Part shown: in pieces, positions 1 through 10,950 of the stretch
Numbering within the stretch: position 1 is the stretch's first letter
Layout of the letters: each line of letters begins with the position of its first letter
Assembly: GCA_014529385.2 (NCBI GenBank)
Contig: CM043962.1
Coordinates: forward strand, 38,957,098-39,021,097
Source of the DNA: Adiantum capillus-veneris
Lineage: Eukaryota; Streptophyta; Polypodiopsida; Polypodiales; Pteridaceae
DNA: 64,000 bases
Direction: 5' to 3'
Position numbers and translations under genes: made by a program
Notes under the pieces: generated by a model
What the model was told of the DNA's origin: nothing
The model's input: only the letters and a program-made list of their open reading frames with translations
Database searches by the model: none

Positions 1-36
1 ATGGGTCATTTTGGCCTTTAGAAGAACTTTATGTAA

Positions 37-40
<4 letters not shown>

Positions 41-101
<61 letters not shown>
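41..101. repeat. (CT)n microsatellite
   Basis: About 60 bp of uninterrupted TC dinucleotides. Shorter CT tracts recur at about 777-804 and 1004-1018, inside a pyrimidine-rich stretch. Open frames that read as Leu-Ser or Arg-Glu repeats here are products of the dinucleotide and not genes. Confidence 0.95.
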
Positions 102-103
<2 letters not shown>

Positions 104-769
104 TTTTGCACGTGTGTCTCTTTCTCTCTCTATGCTTGTCTCAATGCAGACTCGCTTGTTTCTATGGCCCTTGTCACACTGGGATGGGCGCCCATGGGGA
201 TTTTGCAGGACGGGCATCCTCTTTATGTCACCCTGGCTTAAGAATAAAATGTTGGACCTTTGACCCAGCCAACAGGCGTTGGCCACGTGGTAGTGTGAGC
301 GCGTTTCAAGCTGACGAACAGTGTTCAAGACCAGTCGCGTGCACTCTCGGCTTCACTTTTTCAGTTGGTCATTGTTTTGAGAAGATGGTCGGGCAAGCGA
401 GGCCGTCCCTCTGACAGCACCTCACAGCCAACTTTTCTATTCTTCCCCACCAAATAGTGGCGCGCCAACTCAGCTTGGGCTGCTTTTGCCCGTCCCAGTG
501 TGACAAGCACCTATGTGAATGCATGTGTGTGTACCTTCTTCTTTTTTTTCGCTTCTCTCTCTTCTTTTTCTTTTATCCCCCCCCCCAAAAAAAACAAAAG
601 AGGTATCACGGGATCGTTCCCACGACATTGAAAGTTCTTGTTCTTCTCACATTATTGGTCCCTCTTCCATTGTTCCCCTATGCGCCCTGCTTGCACAGCC
701 ACCGACAGCAGCTCCATGCGACGCTGTTCGTCTTTGTCTCAGCCTGTCTCGACTCAGAGCGTCAGGATG

Positions 770-806
<37 letters not shown>

Positions 807-1207
807 GTGCACGCGTTCCTCTGCAGACACTTCCATGCGCAGTCCAACCGCTGTCTTCGCGTGCCCTGCAGACACCTCCATGCGCAGTGCAACCGCTGCA
901 AGATCTCTCCCGATTCCTACCTGCTGTCTGTCTCCCTCTCTATCTCTCACAACTCCTCGTCGGATATTTCCCACGGGGTTAAAATTGTTCTTCCCTCCCT
1001 CTCTCTCTCTCTCTCTCCGCCACGTGCCGCCCCCGACCCTCTTTTCCCTATAGCCTCAACAGCATCTACTGATATTCGCCTTAATTCACCCCAAACTAAA
1101 ATTTAATTCACCCCAAACTAAAATTGGGCACGCCTATTTGGGACAGCGCATGTACGCCATGTGGTACAAGGGAGGGGCACTTTTACAAAGTAAGGTTGAG
1201 GGCGGAG
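102..1207. other. Gene-free CT-rich flank with two short tandem duplications
   Basis: No recognisable protein on either strand. A 45-bp imperfect tandem duplication begins with CTGCAGACAC at 821 and again at 866. A 23-bp tandem duplication, core AATTCACCCCAAACTAAAAT, lies at about 1081-1126. The stretch is upstream of the gene at 1281 and may hold its promoter, but I see no clear TATA box. Confidence 0.6.
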
Positions 1208-1244
1208 ATGAGAGAGAGAGAGAGAGAGAGCAGGGACGAATTGC

Positions 1245-1280
<36 letters not shown>
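1208..1280 (+). repeat. GA microsatellites directly upstream of a start codon
   Basis: Two GA tracts (about 1208-1230 and 1251-1280) separated by about 20 bp. The second ends immediately before the ATG at 1281, so it would lie in the 5' leader of the NTF2-like gene. GA/CT-rich leaders are common in plants and can bind GAGA-binding (BBR/BPC) factors; that role is inference here. Confidence 0.8.
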
Positions 1281-1286
<6 letters not shown>

Positions 1287-1676
1287 GACCCAAGGCAGGA
1301 TGTGAAGAAGGTGATAGAGATGCTTGTAAGCAGGCCACATCTGCGACAGCAAGCGGAGGCGCTACGAGCTTTCAGCACTCCTGATATGAGCTTATACTAC
1401 TACTACCTCAACATAGGAGGAAACAGGAAGGATGTCACCGCCATTTACCAGTTGGCGGAGATCCTCTACAATTATCAAGCTGTCCAATTTCATGATATTG
1501 TTTATGATGAGTCCGAAAACGCGCTTGCTGTCTACATGACAGTCTACGTCCGGCCGTGGTTCGCATTGTACCGTGAAAACAAGTTCGTCTTCTTTACACT
1601 TATCGAGCTCGAGGATCGCGTCAACGAGGTGATTAAACAGTGCATGCACCTTCATGGAAGCCCTTCCATACATTAG
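1281..1676 (+). CDS. Small NTF2-like (SnoaL/SigF-like) domain protein
   Basis: Open frame of 131 codons. Residues about 5-30 form a charged helix (KKVIEMLVSRP, then QQAEALRAF), followed by TPDMSLYYYYLNI, an IYQLAEILYNYQ helix, and alternating strands (HDIVYDES, ALAVYMTVYV, KFVFFTLIEL). This order of helix, cone and beta sheet matches plant NTF2-like proteins described as SigF-like NTF2-like domain proteins, usually about 130-160 residues. Their biochemical function is not established. The ATG at 1281 is chosen because it follows the GA tract and starts the conserved helix; an earlier in-frame start would encode only GA repeat. The C-terminus (CMHLHGSPSIH) lacks the last part of the usual fold, so the real gene may splice near 1630 or be slightly truncated. 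Family assignment is by pattern recognition. Confidence 0.6.
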
Positions 1677-3600
1677 CACATGTTTGTTCTGTGTCCAAAG
1701 TTGCATAATAGCATTTCTTGCATTTCATTTAGCATGCCACATCTTTGATTCCATATGATCGTCGGGGTTTGGATCGGAATGTAGGTTTTCTTTTGTTTGT
1801 TTTTTTTTGCATTGAAGCTCTTGTTAATCCAAACCTTCGTGGGCACAGTGATGATATCTGTGTTTTTGAAGGCTCATGATGAGGTTTTCTGTGTCTTGAC
1901 ACGCACAGGATTGCAAAGTTGTTAAGCTAATCAAGGTGCAAAGAGATTATCTGGACCGCTCACCTACATTTTCTATTATACCATTTGCTGGGTGGATTTA
2001 CAACTCCATCTGGCTGCGTGTGATAGTAGGTCACATGATAGTGTTAATCTCAAGGGCATTCAGGGCATGCGTGTGTATTCCATCCTGAAAATATATGAGC
2101 TGAGGAACCCTCAGTGAATTCTGGGTTATGCGAGGACCCGAAGACCGTGCGAATCCCCTATGCGAGAATCCACGATCACACAAAATGCAAGAAGGATTGA
2201 TTTTTTCAGTGACTCTTTCTCATGCCAAAACATTTGAAAATGTTTTTGGCCTCCCTTGTTTGTGCTAGTTACAGAAAAGATTATAATCTTTCATATATGC
2301 ATCCTTATTTGTTGGCCTTGTTAGCTCATCAGTATGAGAGCTCGCATGTCGACCTTGAAATGAATGGAGCCTTTCCATGGTGTACCTTTCATGGCTAAAA
2401 ATCAGGGTGCCATGCATATCTGTAAATCTTTTTGAAGCATGCATTATATTACCTACAAATTTAAATTAACAAGTCTGAATATTGCTCTCGTTTTCGATGT
2501 TTTAACTTTTGGCTAATCTGTGTCTCACATCGCATGCTATGTTGGAGAATAAACAATTCACTTCCTTCTATACAATCGTCGAATCGTCGAATCTATTCTA
2601 CCTGAATTTCAAATACGAGATATGAGCTTGTATTGAAGCCCTAGTTTTGATTTCAAGTATGCGCCACGTAGTCGTCGTTTTGATCCTGGTCACAACCAAA
2701 AATGAAGGCAATTGTTTTGATGGATTTCCGTCATGGTTCTTGGAGATGTTACCTTTAGCTAGTATGCAATTCCTCCTCCAAAAGGAGGGAGTGGAGTTTT
2801 TGAAATGGTTATGTATTGAGCTTGGAAAATTACATCAGAACAAGTTTTCACTTGACAAAATGTATCTTAAGGGCTTTTTCATTTTCACAGAAAACAGTTT
2901 TAATTTTTACTGTGATAATTTTTAATGTATTTTATGTTAATGTTTGATGTAGACCATGTGCCTTTTGGACTATAGTCGAAGTACTAGAGTATATAAACTT
3001 TTGGAGATATCCAATAATTAAATAAAAAATTGAACTATTGTGCATGCTCCATGTGCTTTTTTCAATTGCTTATCAATTGAGTCATGATAACTTGCTTAAG
3101 GGGCATGCTAGTGTCAGACCATGCTAGTTAATGTTGCTAAATCGATCATGCTAACTAGAATGACGAGCATGCTATTGCACAACTCAATAGCTTACCTTGT
3201 GTGCTAGATCTCTTTGAAAATTATTAGCATACTAGATATGGTAATTAGTATTGATTATTCTATTTTTGTACTACGTTTATCGTAGTTACCATATTGGGAC
3301 AATGGTATAGCTACTTTCTTTAAAGATTTATCCTGTCAAGTACCCACTGTAAATAATTTTCTCCATCTATTCATTCGTTCAATGCATGACTCAAGAATTG
3401 CAAATATACCTCAAAATTCATCAACGATATTCATCAACAATTGAAAAAGTTTATTTTAGTACATTGCTAGGTTAAGAATAATAATATTTTTGAGGTCATA
3501 TCTTGAACAAGGATTTAATATTTACGTAATTACGTCAAATTTTGTGTGATCACAAGGTATTATTGACACTTACATTATTACACTAAACATAATCACACAA
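1677..3600. other. Gene-free AT-rich stretch
   Basis: No credible coding region. A 92-codon frame at 2647-2925 has no family features, and its composition follows the surrounding AT-rich DNA. Repeated CATGCTA words occur at about 3100-3240 without a clear unit. Nothing else seen. Confidence 0.6.
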
Positions 3601-3796
3601 AACCCGGTTAATGATGACTTGTAAACCCACTAAATTCTCTTCGGGCTTTTCAGTATCCCCGGCGGGTCCGTCAGTGTTTATCATTTTTTTTGCGGATCCG
3701 TCGAGAATACCGAAAAGCTTGACGGGCTCGCAAAGTTATTTATATATGCGGGCCCGATCGGGCCTGTTGGGTATTTTTTCGTCTTGCTTCTATCTT

Positions 3797-3799
<3 letters not shown>

Positions 3800-3837
<38 letters not shown>

Positions 3838-3838
3838 C
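3800..3838. repeat. (GA)n microsatellite
   Basis: About 38 bp of GA with one interruption, followed at 3863-3895 by a degenerate GAGAG-rich stretch. Confidence 0.9.
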
Positions 3839-4083
3839 TCGTCGATCACCTTTGTAGTTACGTCGAGAGGAGAGAGGGAGAGGATCGAGTGAGAGCGTGC
3901 TCTGCGTCGTAGTGCGCGGCGACAGCAGCAGAGTACCTAACCACACGATCCGGGTATGTATTATGCGTGTATATGTGTTGTGTGGTAGCGTGCTTTTTGT
4001 CTTTGTCCGTGACAGTAATAAGGTACTTTACCACACAATGGGAGTGTGTGTGAGCTATTCTACGGAACAATGCTTATCACGGG

Positions 4084-4482
4084 GGTATCCCCTCGATGAC
4101 GCGGGAAAGATGGTGTCCTTGTGGTAAGTATTGGCTTCACTGTTTGGGTACTACGTCGGTAACGCGGCGAATCTAGTATCTTTATGGTAAGCAAACTTCC
4201 CTTTCCCTTTCCCAAAAAAACATATGGGCATCGATCGGTAACGCGGCTACATGATGTTCGTATATAGGCCATTGTTTTTCCTTAGATTCAGCGACACTCG
4301 GTCGGTAATGCGGCTAGGAAAGTGTCGTGTTAGAAGCATCTGTTTTTTCATAAACGTGGCGTTCAGGTCGTTAACCCAAACGTACGAACGTCATATAATT
4401 TGTATGTGCATCTGCAGTTAATTTTTTAAGTATTAAGTATATGAAATACTTGGTCGGTAAACGGGCCTATGAAGAGTATTTT
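4084..4482 (+). repeat. Diverged tandem array of hairpins with a conserved loop motif
   Basis: A core of about 13 nt, consensus TCGGTAACGCGGC, recurs at 4093 (TCGATGACGCGGG), 4156, 4235, 4302 (TCGGTAATGCGGC), 4368 (TCGTTAACCC) and 4454 (TCGGTAAACGGGC), with spacing 63-86 bp. Five of the cores sit in the loop of a 7-bp stem of unrelated sequence. The stems are GGTACTA/TAGTATC (4147-4153/4174-4180), GGGCATC/GATGTTC (4226-4232/4253-4259), CGACACT/AGTGTCG (4292-4298/4321-4327), GGCGTTC/GAACGTC (4358-4364/4386-4392) and AAATACT/AGTATTT (4444-4450/4475-4481). Loops are 20-24 nt. Non-Watson-Crick positions are G-U compatible. The last stem extends to 12 bp with one G-U. The unit at 4093 has no clean stem. 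Function unknown. Confidence 0.75.
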
Positions 4483-5247
4483 ATATAAAAAATGTATGAA
4501 TTGTTTTATTTTGTTGTTTTTAACTATCTATGTGAAATTATATACTAACTAATCATATTCAAAAGAATACTTTATTCATCAATCATCGCTATTTTAAATG
4601 TTCCATTTAATAAATTTTATGTAAAAAAGTATTTGTACACAAATTATATGTTTAATATTTTTTTTTAATCTTTTTAAAGGACTCTCAAGTATTATCGTTA
4701 TTTTTAATGCTTCATCTACATAAATTCTCTGTAAAAAAATCTAACTGCACACAATTTACATGTTAAATATTCTTTTGTATCTTTTTAAAGAGCATAAATT
4801 ATCATCGTTTTTTTATTGCTACATTTACATAAATTATATATAAAAAATTGTGAACACAATTTGCTAGTCCAATTTGTATACTTCCAATGTTTTAAATGTT
4901 TTTGAAGTTTTTAAATCAGTGTGTGTTTTGTTTGAATTAGTATGTACGCACGGAGAAAAATATAAGTTAAAAATTCAATATATACTAAACTGCGTTAGAT
5001 TGTTAACATGTATTGTTTGATCTGAATTAAGTTCTTATAAATCACTTGTTTGAACTGCATTTTACACGTGTAACATTGTAATTTTAAGTGAAGATTATTT
5101 TTAATTTTTATCAATATTTTCTTGCACATTTGTTAAAGTTTTTAAGTAGTGGTTAAGAGTTTACCTGAGATAGTGTGAGAGTGTTAGTGTCATTCGCAAT
5201 CAGGAATTTGTATTTGATATGGTGTTCTTTTATTGTCCAGTGCAAAT
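4483..5247. other. AT-rich gene-free stretch
   Basis: Very AT-rich sequence with loosely repeated phrases (for example CATAAATT with nearby TTTTTAAA at about 4610-4840) that suggest an old diverged tandem repeat of about 110 bp. No coding potential seen. Confidence 0.55.
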
Positions 5248-6720
5248 ATGACGTCAGATCAAAATAAATCTATTATGTGTGTCATTCGTAAAGAATGTAT
5301 TTTGGCAATCTCATCATGTGCAACTGATCGTATACAACGGATTAGTGAAAGCGATGTCTACATCAAAAACATCACTAGTGCTATATGAGAGAACACAGAG
5401 TGTAGGTTGCGACTTGAAGGCCAATACGAGTTGTTGCTTCTAGCAGGGATACGAGAATTTGATCCCACCACGAGGTAAGCACAGTGTTGGACAATATGAA
5501 AGTATGTTGCAGAGACTTAAAGGAAGATATCCCACCTGCCTCCTACGACATGTCAAAATTAGAGCTCTATGATAAATTATGGGAAGAACAGAAGGTAAAG
5601 ATGAAACGTGTGAAAGTGCAGGAACCAAGCAGCTTTACCCAAGAGATTGAAGATGGCCCAAAATGTGCAAGCAGCTTTGGGAGCTCGATCCGATGCCAGC
5701 GGCACCGGCACAATCATGCTCACTGCTTTGAATGCAAAGTGCACTCATCGTGTCGGTATCCCTTACGAAGCCTTGGTAGAAGGTATGAGGATTAGAGCAG
5801 GCTCCTTCAGTGTGTGCACATTGTACACCATCAAATGCATCTCATTTTTTTCAGACCACATTACATATGTGAAAAAATGCTACAAGGGAGGGAGTGAGGC
5901 GAAATTTGACAGCTTTCAGACAGAGCAAGGAATGCAAACGCTTCACCCCTCCATTGTAAGATGCATTGGGTTTACTACAGAAGCTCTTTGGATTACGATA
6001 TTCCCATACTACAATGGAGGTACCGTGGACGACATGATGTGTCGCTTATCGTTCGCTCACGGATTGTTCAGACGACACATGCACATGCTACAACATGGTT
6101 GGAGGTCATTGCCTGTAGCAAATTTTCCTGTAAGCGAGATAGACACGGTGCGGATCAAAGCAGTGATCGAGCAGATGTCAACAATTTGTCATGCCTTAAT
6201 CGACGACTACCCACTCGATCGGTATAGTGCACAGTGACCTGCACCCGTTCAACGTAATGTTGGACTTTACTCGCGCCAATAAACCCCGCGTCGGCATCAT
6301 TGATTGGGGTATGATGCTGAGAACACTTGCTAAGTGAACAGCAAATAATTATCTACATCCAAGCGCACAGTTAGATGAAGCAATTTTGAATGCACAGAGA
6401 GCAGGGAATGACGAGATGGCTAAGCAACCGTGGATTGCTCCCAAATTATACGATCGACGGTGCACAGATGCATACACAAAAGCGAGAAACATTTATGCAT
6501 TGGGCTACCTATTCGACATGCTGACAGATTTTTGAAGTGCAACTAGAAAAGTTTATTTTCCAGAAAAAGTTTTTCACTACCCGGACGAAGATGTTATGAG
6601 GGCTATTCGAATTAAAGTAGATTGTTGGATGAAGTTAAAAGAGCGGAACCAAAAAAGGAATGCTTATGACGTGTTGATATTTTTCAAAGAACATTTAAAG
6701 ACATACTTTAACCCTGTCAA
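5248..6720 (+). pseudogene. Broken protein-kinase-like gene
   Basis: Several frames read in order as a eukaryotic protein kinase fold. An N-terminal segment starts at ATG 5248 (MTSDQNKSIMCVIRKE). Next come an N-lobe with a VKKCYKGG lysine strand (about 5870), HPSIVRCIGF (about 5945) and a hinge-like FPYYNGGTVDDMM (about 6001). The catalytic loop HSDLHPFN is at about 6230, with Asp and Asn in the HxDxxxxN positions, followed by IDWG replacing DFG (about 6300). The C-lobe has QPWIAPKLYD and YTKARNIYALGYLFDML (about 6430-6530), with a tail VFHYPDEDVMRAIRIKV. Lesions: in-frame TGA codons near 5386, 6335 and 6533 and a frame change near 6210; the N-terminal part needs at least one more frame change or an intron (GAGGTAAGC donor-like site at 5472). 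I do not recognise the kinase family. It lies about 770 bp downstream of the hairpin array. Confidence 0.65.
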
Positions 6721-6886
6721 ATGTCCACTTGTTGAACTTTGCCCCTCTCACCTCGCCTTCCCCGTCCTCTCCCACTTTCCTCTTAACCTGACTCGCCTCC
6801 CTTGCTCCATATCCCCTCGTTGTTTCCTATTTGCCTTCCAGCGCAAGGAGAGTAGATCAAAAAGCAGCAGGGAAATGCAGAACCAA

Positions 6887-6922
<36 letters not shown>
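6887..6922. repeat. Compound (CT)n(CA)n microsatellite
   Basis: CT dinucleotides pass directly into CA dinucleotides. The same CT-CA compound repeat occurs in the gypsy 2 LTRs at about 40350 and 61695, but the flanks differ. Confidence 0.9.
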
Positions 6923-8432
6923 GCTCGTCAGTCTCTGTAGCATTTCGTCAGTTTTTGTCATTTTCGACAATGGGCAGAAATGGATTTTCTAGAAAAAAAT
7001 TGATTATACACTTAGTGTGTGCAAAGGCCTTGATCCCACCATAGCCTTTGACATTTCGTCCTACCACTCCCTCTCCCCGCTCCCACAAGCCAGTACCTTG
7101 ATAACTTGACTCAACACGAGCTTGAGAGATTTGAGCAAGCGAGTAAGAGAGAGAACAAGGTTTTTTGACATTGGCATCAAAGACTTCCGTCCGGCAGCAG
7201 AAGGCGACATTGATTTCATTTTTTAACATCAACCCAATTTTTTGACATTCTTCGACGGCACGACACATCGGTTTCGACATCGATTTTTGCTACTCAGATT
7301 CTCGGTACCGACGACACCTCTCATTATGCAAAAATTTTTTGACATCCGACTTGACACGAGCGTTAGGCTGCAGAGAAGCATTTTTTTCCCCGGATGAATG
7401 TGCTTGCAATATGCACGGGTGAGGTGCCTCTACCATAGCGGAGTGACACCCGTGTTGGCACTGAGTGCACCGATTTCGCTCTACGACACAATTTTTAGCT
7501 TGGACTTCTTTGGCGGCTACTCGACTAGCACATTTTTGTCCGGTGACGGAATTGGGCACCGATATTCCCATTCTACACAGACACGCAGGTTTACAGGGGG
7601 CTTTCAAGACTACAACACCAGTTACTCCAGGTTTCCAGACACTTATAGGCACAACGTCTTCAAGGCGATTTTAGCAGTCATTTTGACAGTAGTTTCTCTG
7701 CGGACAGATGCGTTGAGAGATGCATGTTTGTTTGAGCACACCTAGAGTTATTTATATCTTTTGAGAGCAGATATCCCCGTATGGATACTTTTTACTACAC
7801 GCAACAGTTCTTGGTGCATGTTTGTGAGCAATTACTCATCTATGTTGAGTTGCGGTTACTGCCTATTGTACTTCGCGTGGAGCCATTTTTTTTTGGCTAT
7901 TTTGGTACTTTTCTCGGTCGTTTCCCAGAGTCGGACCGAAAGAGCCCTTTCTGAGAATGTGACTAGTTGTTTTGTGTCTTCTTTTACCTTTGGAGAGTCG
8001 TTGCATGAGGTTTACTTTGAGTTGTGGTATTCTTGAATGTTGAGATACCCTTGGTGATACAGGCAGCTCGAGTTTCCCTCTTACACTACCCTCGCCATAG
8101 GATATGTATCTAGACAGTTTCTTGTACTTTTGATGCCGAGTTAGCAATCACACGGTAATAGGTTTTGAGCAGTTTATGCCCAGTGGTTTTTTTGAGCAGT
8201 TTTATGCGCTTACTTTTGTTCTATCGGGTTTGAGAGTTTGCTCCCTGTATAGAGGAGAGTTTGTCGGATTTTTCTCACGACTCCATTTTATGCGTTCTTG
8301 GTACATTTGGTTGTTCTTACATAGTGACTTTACTACTTTTGGTTTAAGTTCCTGCTCCTGTTATAGGGAAAACTGTGTTGAAATTATCCTTAAAAAAATT
8401 CCATGAAGTTTTTGCTCACATTCTCTTGAGTC

Positions 8433-9235
8433 ATGGCTACGAGTAGTGCTTCCAAAAGAGAATACTACATCAAAAAGTTTGATGACACAAACTTTGCTAT
8501 TTGGCGGCAGCGCATGCAAGATGTTTTGATCAACAAAGTCTTGATAGCACCCTTGCATAAAAGAAAAGAGAATGCATACAATGATGATCAGTGGGAAGAC
8601 TTGAATGAGTGTGCTATGGCGACCATTCACATGCACCTTGGTGAATCCATTTACTTCACCATAATAGATAAGACCAATGCCAAAGATTTATGGGATGCTC
8701 TATGTCAAGCATGGGATAGAAACATTGTCTCGAACAAGTTTTTCTTGATGAAGAAGCTTATGCACATGAATATGAAAGAGGGCACTAATGTTATTTTTCA
8801 CTTAAACGAGTTCGAAAACATCTTTTTCATAACTTACTTCAAAAGGTCTCAATTTCGGTGATGAAATGAAGGTCATTTTCTTGCTATGTTCGCTACCATC
8901 ATCATGGGATACCTTCAGTACAGTCATAAGAACTTTTGCACCCAATGACAAGCTAGTTTTCAACGATGTTGCTAGTGCGTTTCTCACTAAGGAGATTCAA
9001 AGTCAATCTCTTTATGCGAGTGGGCATGGTGATGCGTATGTGGCTAGTGGCAATCATGACAAGCAAAGGCAGCGTGGTCGTAGCCACCATCGTTCTCAAG
9101 ATCACAGATAAGGTCATAGCAAGAGTTGCGTCAAAGACATGAGAAATGTTGAGTGTTTCTACTGCATTAAAAAGGAACACTTGAAGAAAGATTGTCGCAC
9201 ATTGCAGCGTGATAAGGGCAAGGAGAAAGCAAAGT
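8433..9235 (+). pseudogene. gag: Copia A gag
   Basis: Begins MATSSASKREYYIKKF and includes FAIWRQRMQDVL, the usual copia Gag opening in which the nucleocapsid precursor binds its own RNA. A frameshift near 8850 moves the reading to the frame at 8866 (MKVIFLLCSLPSSWDTF). The zinc knuckle CFYCIKKEHLKKDC (CX2CX4HX4C, all ligands kept) lies at about 9156-9197. Further stops follow (TAA at 9109). Directly after the knuckle a 40-bp tandem duplication shifts the frame again. Confidence 0.8.
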
Positions 9236-9273
9236 CGCACATTGCAGCGTGATAAGGGCAAGGAGAAAGCAAA
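9194..9273 (+). repeat. 40-bp perfect tandem duplication in copia A gag
   Basis: The unit starting GTCGCACATTGCAGCG at 9194 is repeated exactly at 9234. Forty is not a multiple of three, so the duplication itself changes frame downstream of the zinc knuckle. No divergence is visible between copies, so it is younger than most of the element's point mutations. Confidence 0.95.
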
Positions 9274-9425
9274 GTCTGACAAACCTAAAATCAGCGTGAA
9301 AATTGAAGATCTGAATGTGGTCGAGTCTCGATCCATTGAGACAGTTTTTGATGTGCCAAATGATGTGTTGATTTTCACATTGGGATTTAAGTCGTGATGC
9401 ATTATTAGCTCTTGACGAGTGTTAT

Positions 9426-10560
9426 GTGCAAAAGTGGATTGTAGACTCAAGTGCTAGCTTTCACGTGACTCCTCACAAGGAGTGGTTTTCCACATACATT
9501 TCCAGGCATGGCACAATGAAGATAGACAATCCCTATGAGCTTGATATATGTGGTGTGGATAGCATCAATGTTTCTATGTGTAATGGCATTGAGTTTATGC
9601 TACACAATGTCAGACATGTACCCAAATTGACAAAGAGTTTGGACAGCTGGATGATTTAGACTACATTACCATATTTGTTCATGGTTCTTGGATCATCAAG
9701 AAGGGGAATATGGTCATGCTTAAAGGCCAAAATTCTGGCTCATTATACTCACTTCATGTCTCTTTCGTGAAAGAGAAATTCTATTTGTGTACTCGAGCTG
9801 CCGTCTATAGAGTTGTAGCATAGTCGGCTAGGTCATAAGAGTGAGAAGGGAATGAAATTCTTGCAGCGTTCTGGTTATATCTATGTGTTAGATTACTCTA
9901 ACTTCTCTTTATGTGAGCATTGTCTCTATGGCAAACATACTAAGTTGACATCAACGCCTTTGGACAAGGAGTTAGGGAGTCCTCTAGATCTCGTTCATAG
10001 TGACTTGTGTGGACCTATGTCAGTCAAGTCTCTAGGGGGGGCATTATACTTCCTAACATTCATATGTGACTCTACTAGAAAGGTATGGGTTTATCTCTTG
10101 AAGCAAAAGAGTGACGTCTTTAGAAGTTCTTAGCATTGGTCGAGAACCAATTGGGTAGAAAGCTCAAAGCTCTACGGAGTGACAATGGAAGCGAGTAAAT
10201 ATCCTTTGATCTCAAGACTTTTGCTATAAAATAGGCATTAGAAGACAATTTACCACATCTTACACACCCATTCAAAATAGTGTGGCTGAGAGGATGAATA
10301 GAACCATTGAGGAACGGGTCACTTCTATGTTGTCTACGGCCACCCTAACTCAAGAATTTTGGGGAGAAGTTGTTACAATGACTGCTTACTTGATCAATCG
10401 GTCACCTAGTACACCACTAGCGTACAAGGTTCTACATGAGATATGGATGGAAAAAGAGCCCAATTATGATATATTACGTGTGTTTGGGTGTGAGGCATTC
10501 TCACGTGTGCTAAAAGCGCTTAGACAAAAGATGGATCCAAAATCACACTAGTGCATCTTT
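9426..10560 (+). pseudogene. Copia A protease and integrase
   Basis: The retropepsin motif reads KWIVDSSASFHVTP at about 9432, so the Gly of the catalytic D-S/T-G triplet is Ser. The integrase zinc-binding part is degraded, with the CEHCLYGK end kept at about 9919. The catalytic core follows: LVHSDLCGP (first Asp, about 9993), LRSDNGSE (second Asp, about 10170, then a stop) and AERMNRTIEERV (Glu, about 10285). Stops and frameshifts lie near 9659, 10133 and 10195. A normal copia integrase joins cDNA to host DNA; this one cannot be translated whole. Confidence 0.8.
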
Positions 10561-10950
10561 ATTGGATATGGTGTGGACGGCGAGATACGATATCGTCTCT
10601 GGCACTCAAAATTTAAGAAGGTTATATGCAGCTCACAGGTGATATTCAACGAGCCTAAGATGCATAGAAAGCCATTGAGTATTGCAGAGTATGGTTCAAT
10701 GATGTTGCCTTACCACTAGTCACAAAGAATGTTGAGCATGCTAGTGATGCACCTTCCACTAGTACACATACACACATGTTTCTCCAGAGACAGCGGAATC
10801 CAATAGTCGAGCACTCTGGAGATCTACTCGTACATCTTGTGCACTTGAGTGTTTTGAGTCAGGATTGGACTATTTGCTAGACTGCGATGAGTCCACTTGC
10901 TAAAAATAGGCCATTCAAATGGATGATAGCGTGAAGTGGGAAGAGGCTAG

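Noticed and set aside
11-1106. Open frames with long Leu-Ser or Arg-Glu repeats
   Set aside because: They are translations of CT/GA dinucleotide arrays; no domain lies outside the repeats. The same applies to frames at 3611-3946, 17827-18226 and 37213-37634.
2647-2925. 92-codon frame as a gene
   Set aside because: No motif, no start or splice context, AT-rich composition identical to the surroundings.
4084-4482. Hammerhead ribozyme in the hairpin array
   Set aside because: The required CTGATGA and GAAA core boxes are not present in the repeated loop.
5248-6720. In-frame TGA codons as recoded (selenocysteine) or RNA-edited stops
   Set aside because: The region looks nuclear, stops fall at unremarkable positions, and an additional frame change near 6210 needs decay anyway. 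U-to-C editing of stops is an organelle process.
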